From: Arthrobotrys musiformis | Lineage: Eukaryota > Ascomycota > Orbiliomycetes > Orbiliales > Orbiliaceae | Length of the DNA stretch: 64,000 nucleotides | Direction of reading: 5' to 3' | Assembly (NCBI GenBank): GCA_036971715.1 | Contig: JAVHJL010000005.1 | Location: 310,001-374,000 of the forward strand | Part shown: positions 56,395 through 64,000 of the stretch, one piece after another | Numbering within the stretch: position 1 is the stretch's first letter | Layout: every line of letters begins with the position of its first letter | The notes under the pieces: generated by a model | The model's database searches: none | What the model was told of the DNA's origin: nothing | The model's input: the letters and a program-made list of their open reading frames with translations, nothing else | Made by a program: the position numbers and the translations under genes

Positions 56395-59105
56395 CGGGGA
56401 AGGATGTCGACCCTAGCGAAAAAAAAAAAAATTGAAGCGGGGTTACCAGTTGTTGGGTGGATAATTACCCCTCAGTTTACGACACTCCCGAACAAGCACC
56501 ACTGGCATCTCTGATACTGGCTGGAAATACAGGATGTCAGCATTGTATTCATAACCGGGTGCCAGGAAGCTAAAACCTACATTTCTTTTGAGTGATGTGA
56601 TGCCCGATGGGCACAATTAAGCTAGTGGGGCCACAGGCCTGTTAGATAACAGAAGGGGCAGGCTGAAAGCACTGGTTTTCAAGAGTTTGGCGTTTCCCGA
56701 CGCCAAACCTGCAAGGCCAGACTCAAGGATGAATATGTGGTAAAATTAGCTCGAATAACTGGAGTGTGTCGGGGGCGGGGGTTCGGGGCCATGTTGGTTG
56801 ATGGAACTTCTGGGAAGGCAACTCTCGAGCTTTCGTGGAAACTTGAAAGTCATGATAAGTTTTATGCTCGAGAATCGAAAATTTTTTTAAGCGATAGATC
56901 CCTAACTAGTAAGATAAAATCCTTTCTTTTTTTTCTCAGAAAAAGAACGACAAGAAAAAAAACGCCGGGAGGCATCGGTTTCGCTAGTTAGCATTATTAA
57001 TAACTCAAACGAGCCAATCGCACGGTTTATAAAGGATGCAAGTACTACATTGAATCTAGTACATTATATATTTTTTTTCATACATGTACATACGTATACG
57101 TTCAGATGGGTCATATTTTTTTGTTTTTTCCCCCAGCGCCGTTGAGCCGAGTCGAGAATGAAATCAGTACGTGCAGTCCCAACTTAACTAGTATGGTTGA
57201 TGCCCCGCTAGCCTCGAATCCATGCCCCACCCCGTGGTGCATCATAGAAGCCCAACCAACGGCCGGGCCTCTTTGCATATTTATAAACCTCATGGGCTAG
57301 TCTGTCGTACCCGAGTACCGAATTAATAGCCGCTGACGTCAATTCAATGCAGAGCGACAGACCAGCACAACAACTGTTATACACCAGCATATATTTTCTG
57401 AGAAACCGGCCTTGAAAGGAATCGCCGGACCCACACATGCAACCTAATAAATTTAGGCTAGGAGGGGTAAATATTTTCAATCGATGCTAAAGAGTCAGAA
57501 CCTTTCGAGTGCACTGTCACGAAAAGCGCAGCCCTAATACTCGTGCTACATGACAAATTTTTAGCGTCTGTATTTTTAGGCCCATACGTACGGTGCATCT
57601 GACCTCATTTAGGGCAGATTGTTAATTCAGCGTGCGCCAATCAGCATTAAGTCATTATAGCCACACTGGCCAACTTCGCGAATGAGAGATAATCTCGCGG
57701 GTATCGAGGTAAAATGGGGTATTTCCTTGGATTATCTAATATAATGCGGATTGTTGTCAAAAGAGAAAGAAGTAAAAAAAAAGAAAGATATCAACTAGTG
57801 TGCGAAAACCGCCCCCATGGGGCCTTTTAATCCGGGATATGAACAAATATGCATGGTGTCCTTAAGCTCAGCCTAATGGAATAGAAGCACGGCATACATA
57901 TGCACATGTTCACTATATATCTTTCAGATGATATCGTGCGCCGACCCTGCTGCATGCAAATAAAAGTTTGCCGCGAATTAAAAGTTCGGACGAATTCGAA
58001 ACGGATTATGCAGACTAAAAAAGGGACCATGATTGCTCATGCACAGTATCTAGGCCTAGCCGCGTAGACAACCTGCATTTCTGGTCCAAAACTCTAAGGT
58101 AGTAACCCTAGACGAATTCGCATAGCAATATTATTTTCATGCATGGGCATCGAACAATGGATGGCGTAGAGCCTTGAAGGAAAAAATAATTTCTTTTTAT
58201 TTGATTCCTTTGTCATATTTCATGGTATTTTCTTCCTTTCTTATGCAGGCGGCATTGCATTGGGAACATCGGATGAGACATTGAGGCACTATAGCGGCGT
58301 CGACAGTTCTACAGTAGTCACCTTGGGAGCCCCGCCACAAAAGATATCTAGATACATCGTAATTTAAAAAAAGCACCGACTTACGCTACTATCATTTTCT
58401 TGCTAAGCGATGATGCAAGAAGATTTGAGTATGTCATGGATCAAAAATCTTTTTTGAAGTGTTTTTTTTTTTCAGTAGCCACCTGTAGCTATGGAGCTCA
58501 TGTCATGCAAAAGGTTGTTGGCTTGTTGTAAATTGCCTCATGCTTCCCAACTAGGAAGATTTTGACCTAGATACGGAATGCGACAGTGCTCTGGGCAAGG
58601 AAGGTCGTTGTCTTGAATTAGGTTCTCGGAGGGGGTATACTAAGGTTATGTCTTGATGTGGCTGTGTTACACAGACTGTTGTTTGCCTTCGTTGGCCAGC
58701 ATTGTCACCCCCTCCAGATTGACACGCGCACAACACACTCCTCCATGAGCCTCGAGGCCAGCCCTTTTGATGTCGGGTTACTAGCTACTATACTAGAGGA
58801 TGACCAGGCAGAGATAAGAATGGTGCAGAATTTAATTTACTAGAGCCTTCATGATGTCGCCGTTGTACACACTAGCTATACCACCGTAATAGCACCACCT
58901 AAAAAGCTAGACCCGAGTCACACAATGGGGGGTCACAAAATTACATAGTATTCCAGATGGAGGGCTCTTTGATCATCAAAAACACAAACGATGTGACTTG
59001 CTATTAGCGTTCTAATGTTACATAGGGGGCACTCGAAAAACATCAACCAGAAGTACATCCAGCCTGCAGCTCGAAACGCCCAGTACAGCATCTCGCTTGT
59101 GTCTC

Positions 59106-59108
<3 letters not shown>

Positions 59109-59139
<31 letters not shown>
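59109..59139. repeat. 31-bp homopolymer T tract
   Basis: Thirty-one consecutive T, followed by more T-rich sequence to about 59226. On the minus strand this is a long poly(A), which could be the tail of a retroposed transcript. No body of such an element was recognised. Confidence 0.9.
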
Positions 59140-59589
59140 CCAAATTTCTGTTCCCTGCTTCTTCTTTTTTGTTTTTTTTAAAAGAATTTTGTTATTTTCT
59201 CTGTTTTTTTCCTTTTTGTTTTTTTGAAACGACAATTTAAAAAGAAATAGTAAGCAAAACAATAGCTTCGATTCCTGCAAAGCAGTACTGCCAGCCAGAC
59301 GAATTCCTTACACAAATGCGCTGGGTATGTGCAGCGTATCTACCCAACGCCTTCGTGAAGGTTGGCTGTGCAGGTCTGCCGATAGTTAAGGTGACTTCGC
59401 CCCCTCCCCCTAGGGGCCTCTGGTAAGTGGACAGGGGCGAAGGTTCAATGGTGGGGCGGGTCGTAAGGACGATAGGAAGCGAGTGTAGGTACAGTTGAAG
59501 GAAGGGTCCTTCTTTGAGTATTCCATCGCTGAGCCCGGTTCATAGCGAGGCTGGAAATTGTGAACAGCTCGTCTCGAGTTCCACTTGGA

Positions 59590-59985
59590 TTAAGAATAGT
59601 GGTAAAAGCCTCCAGGGGTGGCTCGGGAGTTGCTTAAGTGTGATCGGGTTTGTGGTTTAGGATTGGTGTCGACAGGGGGATTGCGCGGCCTCTGAGGGTA
59701 TGGCGGACGATCAGGGCCTCGAGGGGGCAATGACGGAGGAGGCACACTTGACGGAGGAGGCCTACTTGGAGGCTGTTGAGGGTCATAGAGTGGAGTGTTT
59801 TGATTCGGAGTGTTTGGAGCCGTTGCCAAACTCATTGCCGGAGCCGAACCCAAAGAATTACCCTTTGAAAATTGAGTATAATAGGAGCGGCGCGTGAAGT
59901 CATAAGACTCAAGACCGAATCCCTCAAAAGAGTTATTCGTCTGGAAAACTTCATCAGTCCCGCGACGGAAGGGATTTGACGACAT
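59590..59985 (-). CDS. Small proline-rich protein (single exon)
   Basis: An uninterrupted 131-codon frame. The N-terminal half is mixed and looks folded or at least not repetitive (MSSNPFRRGTDEVFQTNNSF, then GLESYDFTRRSYYTQFSKGN). The C-terminal half is proline-rich (QQPPSRPPPSSVPPPSLPPR, then PYPQRPRNPPVDTNPKPQTR) and ends GGFYHYS. No signal peptide or membrane segment. It has similar size, composition and strand to the other three small genes in the right half, but no alignable sequence identity is evident by eye. A TATAAA box lies 165 bp upstream. Family unknown. Confidence 0.55.
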   Translation of the reverse strand: MSSNPFRRGTDEVFQTNNSFEGFGLESYDFTRRSYYTQFSKGNSLGSAPAMSLATAPNTPNQNTPLYDPQQPPSRPPPSSVPPPSLPPRGPDRPPYPQRPRNPPVDTNPKPQTRSHLSNSRATPGGFYHYS

Positions 59986-60149
59986 TCTTAACAGAATATA
60001 TATGGGATAATTGGTTTTGAAAATTTGATTGCAGACTTCAATCAGAGGCCTTTTGTAATTGTTGCTAGTTGATTCTTTGTCCGAACTAGTGTGTATGTGG
60101 GATGTAGTCTTGGGCTGTGGGATGAAGATTGGGGGTTGAATGTACGGGC

Positions 60150-60155
60150 TTTATA
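60150..60155 (-). promoter_or_regulatory. Possible TATA box of the small proline-rich gene at 59590-59985
   Basis: TATAAA on the minus strand, in the context TTTATAAAGCCC, 165 bp before the start codon. Plausible but not verified. Confidence 0.35.
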
Positions 60156-60896
60156 AACTAAAGCTGCCAGGCCTGATGTGCATGCTGCACTGTCCCAACC
60201 CATCAAGGCCGGAAGCTTAGGAAGTGCCGTCGTCCCCAAGGAAATTCAGAAGAAAGAAGGATTCAGCCTCCGTATACCCCTAGGCATTCCTATGGCGTGC
60301 CTGCAAAAAGAACAAATATCACCGAAGCACAATCGGGTGGCGGCTCGAATAGGGGCCTGCATTAATGGCGAAGTGGCCTGGCTTGAAGATTCTCGCCATC
60401 TGCTGCATGGGAGATTGCAACGGACCAATTGGCGGAATAATTGGCATCCCAAGTCGCGGAATTCATCATATTGAGGATGTAGGATCAGAGAGGGGGCCTG
60501 TGATCTCCAGTATATAGCCACAAGCTAGGTCACAAGTTGCAAAGATGTAATATCTGGTAAATCCTTAATCTCAAAGTTGTCCCATGACAGGCGAGCTTGG
60601 TTCGCGGGAAAGACCAAGAGCAACGTATCCACGGGGGCTAAGGTTGTGCAGCCATTGCATTTAGGACTGACTGCACCGTGTTCAAAAGCAAATAATATAG
60701 TCCAAGTAATATCTCCAAAGTTTCGAAGGTATCAAGCACTTAGCCCCATAGAGTAAAAGAACCTAAGGAACAAATCAGTCCACTGCCACCGGTGCTAAGG
60801 ATTGGGTCATGACGAACATGGGCATGGTTTTTGCACTTCGTGGTGGTATATAATCTCGAGGATAGTCAACAGCCTCCCCCTCTGCATAATATATCC

Positions 60897-60910
60897 CTCT
60901 CTCTCTCTCT
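60897..60910. repeat. CT dinucleotide run
   Basis: Seven CT units downstream of a TATA-like sequence. Fungal promoters often carry such pyrimidine tracts near the transcription start, but no gene could be confirmed downstream. Confidence 0.8.
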
Positions 60911-63900
60911 CATCCAGCGTTCAGAAGTAGCTTTGCCCGGCCACAACCTCCGCAACCTCCCCTAGCTTCAACCACAGTCATTGCTTTTTATTGGCTTGAT
61001 CGAGTTCCAAGCCCCCGTGGCCTTCATCATGAAGATGATAAGAGGATCCATTCTGCCCTGCGCAGCCTATAGCAATTGTATACTCCACTGCGTACGATAC
61101 TGCTCAAGCTTCGCGCTGTATCTTCTGTCGAGTACAGTGCCCTAACGCGATTCGATTCCGATATCGTAACTTCTGCCTCCTCTGTCTCAGCGCAAGTGAG
61201 GAGGCTCCTTGATAGGCTCTCGCGATCCTATACGTACTTAATGAGGAATTGCGCTGTTGGAGGGGGCCCACTCGTGCGGTGTCGACGTTGAATGCAATGG
61301 GAGTTAACCACGTCAGTCGGTATACATCCTAGTCTTACTCTCGAGGATGAGTTGTTCACGATTGTATATTTGCTTATGAAAAACATCGGGTGCCAAGAGA
61401 CTAACCATCAGCTTGAGATTAATATTGGTGTGTTGGCCGGCTGCCAGAACCATCAGGCCAGTCGGCTTTCCGGCGGTGCTGTTTGCTTGTTGCTGTTTGC
61501 TTGTCGCTGCACGAATGTACTGCCAGGCCGGCCGGCATGCTGTTATCTGTTACCGATGTACTGGATCAAGGCAACCGCTCAGCATCCTCACACCCCCGCC
61601 TCGAGCTTGGAATCGTGTGAAGCAAGAACATTTCGAGCGGCTGAATAGATATATACATGGCTTTCGGACTGAGACTAGGCCATTCGGTATAATTTGTCGA
61701 CCCTACTCTAGGCTATAGTAGAAATTCGGAACTCGCCGCGGCACGATAGTTGCGAGTTAATTGTCATACAACAACACAACGTTGACTGAGGCGTTGATAT
61801 CGACGTCGCGAGATTAAAGAGGGTAGAAGGATATGAGAAGACTAGGACTGGTACTGAAGTTATGATACGAGGGGCGAGTCGAGGGAATGGGGAGGGGTTT
61901 ATAACCTGAAAATTAGAGTGTCTCGATTGACTCGTCCTCAGCTAATTAAGTGACGTATGATGATTAAGTGTATGTTTGTGCGAGGGTTGCATATATATTA
62001 GCCTCGAACCCAAAGGCTGCATATGTGCATATATGTAGAGAAGGTGCTTGCATGCTTGCATGCTGCTAACTTATCCAGTAGCGGCGCCTTGAGATTATCA
62101 ACCTCAAATTCTGAGATCATATAGTTGAGGTTGTAGGATTACAGGCTCTTAGCCTAGTCTAGTCTCGAGGCCAGACGGTGTGCTTGCTCTTAGCGTTGGG
62201 ATCTCGGCACCCAGTATCGATAACCTGACTTTAGCTATCGATTCGACGTTAGTTTCAAACAGCATTGTAGATCGATTGGGTAAGATTGCATTCATGTAAT
62301 GCACCGACATAATCACATACCCTTCACAACACTGAGTTGCAGCCTGTATAAATTGCTTCTCGATCCTTCCTTAGCATGCAGTCAAGTTTGAAAAATAAAG
62401 GAGTGGGCTGGTGTGATCGTGCTTGTGTAATTGCTGTATATTTATTATATTTTTCGAAATTTAGATATCCTTGATCAATTGAAACCGTCGCAGGAGTCAA
62501 GTAAGGTGCCAGTGCATGTCGCGCCTAAGAGCTGAAAGAACGAGGCCCGTCCTACGCGTGTATACTTCCAAACGGCTAATAAAATTCGAGGTCGCACCAG
62601 CCCTCTTATATAATTTACACAGAATAAGAATACAGCGGCCCCGTGGCTTGGCCGGCCAACTGTTCTTGGTAATAATTGGATACCATCATAGTACTTACGT
62701 AGCTTACCATGTAGTGGTTATTTTACTCTGCTGGAGTATCATGCGTACTAGTACCAATGCCAACGTGGACAACTGTACCCCTATCCTTCTGGTCCTCCAA
62801 GAGATAGCGATATTACAGCATAAAAAACAAATTTTATAGATTGATTACCCCACCAATCTAGACAATCTTAAAGTCACCTTCCAACGTCTCTGTCTTTCCC
62901 GCTGCATTATCTAAAGAAATTTGCTTTGTGGTGTGCATATCTTCGGGGCCCTATTTTCGGCATTTTAACGTCCGTGATCCTTTGGGCTTGGAGCTAGAGA
63001 TTGCCTCCAAAGTTATGAACAACAATGTCCTCCAAAGTACGATCCTTTCAAGCCAGCGTTGACCAGGGTGGACTGGCCCTGCTTAAGTGTTCGGCGAAGA
63101 GCGGGTTTTCACCAAGAGCCCGCTAGGAATAGATTCAAAGGGGTTTGGACCTCCGGTAGTGTGAAATACCCGGATCCGCGGAGGTTTGAAATGCTGGATC
63201 ACGAGACAATAAGGTGGTGGAGACTTGCTTGTGATATCATTCGACGAGATTACACGAATCACGCCCATGACTGGGTACGAGGTCCATGCCAAGCTCCCTG
63301 AGGTGGCTAGTGACAAACTTAAAAATCTCCGAATGAAAGTGGAGACACACTTTTGGGACGCTCGTCTAATCCACTCAGGGAAAACACCTATTTCAATCTG
63401 CTGGCCCAGGGTAGGGTTTTCAGGGCCGGGGTCAGGGAGTATACTCGGCAGCTATGGAGCCTTTGGCGGTATTGAGACCATATTAGGTAGCCATACTTCT
63501 CGTCCTAGCTTCGAGGCTACTTCCAGTCCGCGTATAAAGAGTTAAATATCGATTCGGAATGATTTTGAACGTAGCAAACTGGTGTCTGAACTTGGTGTAC
63601 CATCATTCGGAGTTAATAAAATAATATTAGAAGCCTATCATACGAAGAGCCATAGCGAGAGGGTTAAGGTTGGCCAGGGGGGCGGTCCCACGGATCCCTG
63701 GAGGCGCCTAAGGTCCGAGCGAAGATAAAAAAAATTTCAAAGTTTATGTACATGTATCGTCCAATAAAAAAATAAAGGAGACGAAGCTCGTGCGCCTATT
63801 ATGGCTACATATACACGGCTTGACAACGAACTATTATTATGTAGGTCTAGCTTTATTAATTTCTCACGAGTCTAAGGGCGATTAGTTCGCAGGCGACTGG

Positions 63901-64000
63901 TATTTCAAAGGTTGTGTGAACGAAGGAGAAGGCTTCTTAGGCAACATTTGCCGTCAATTTGGTCAACTCGGTATCGTTCAATGTACAGGACAGCAATACT

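Larger units (their letters stand above)
54476..59589. other. 5.1 kb gene-poor interval
   Basis: No gene is supported. It contains an AT microsatellite near 56350-56394, a 31-T tract at 59109-59139 within a T-rich 120-bp stretch, G-runs near 55915 and 55960, one strict motif copy (58750-58760) and near matches at 56154 and 57211. Confidence 0.45.
59986..64000. other. 4 kb gene-poor right end
   Basis: No gene is supported. A TATA-like and CT-repeat stretch (60886-60910) followed by an ATG at 61029 looks promoter-like, but the frame after it stops within about 40 codons. Strict motif copies are at 62164, 63194 and 63271, with a near match at 62001. Confidence 0.4.

Noticed and set aside
61029..61150. 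ATG after a TATA-like and CT-rich leader, cysteine-containing frame of about 40 codons
   Set aside because: The frame stops quickly, no clear donor site extends it, and the cysteine spacing does not match the CFEM pattern.

Overview
The window looks like chromosomal DNA of a filamentous ascomycete fungus (Pezizomycotina). Genes carry short GT-AG introns (about 50-110 bp, a few longer) with CTAAC- or CTAAT-like branch sites. The recognisable set is eukaryotic and fungal: Nbs1, Rif1, kinesin-5, a Swc3-like SWR1 subunit, a CmcJ/AsaB-type oxygenase and an F-box protein. I cannot assign a genus from the sequence alone.

Positions 1-36000 are gene-rich. In order: a partial nbs1 (minus, continuing off the left edge); a two-helix mitochondrial membrane protein (plus); an ER-retained FKBP ending in KDEL (minus); a 4 kb spacer; an AT-hook ubiquitin protease (plus); a mitochondrial tyrosyl-tRNA synthetase (minus); a kinesin-5 motor (plus); a mercaptopyruvate/thiosulfate sulfurtransferase (minus); a five-exon RIF1 gene (minus); a Swc3-like gene whose third exon adds a GATA zinc finger (plus); a secreted carboxylesterase (plus); and a CmcJ/AsaB-like protein (minus). 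Several act in genome maintenance or chromatin (Nbs1, Rif1, Swc3-like, kinesin-5, AT-hook DUB). They are transcribed singly in mixed orientation and do not form an operon-like unit.

Positions 36000-64000 are gene-poor. I can support one F-box gene and four small proline-rich, low-complexity proteins (about 75-144 aa), all on the minus strand; three of the four appear to have one intron. The rest is intergenic sequence with microsatellites, a 152-bp element with perfect 22-bp terminal inverted repeats, an inverted-repeat cluster near 48.5-48.7 kb and a foldback near 41.3 kb.

The most unusual signal is a dispersed short motif, CTGG-N3/4-CGAG. It has 19 strict copies plus about six near matches. 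Flanking bases often pair across the motif, and the pairs change together (GTCT/AGAC, ATCT/AGAT, GGCT/AGCC, GCCT/AGGC). None of the strict copies lies in a gene of the gene-rich half, and one version forms the end of the 152-bp element. Splice structures below were read by eye from frame continuity and splice signals and have not been checked against transcripts.
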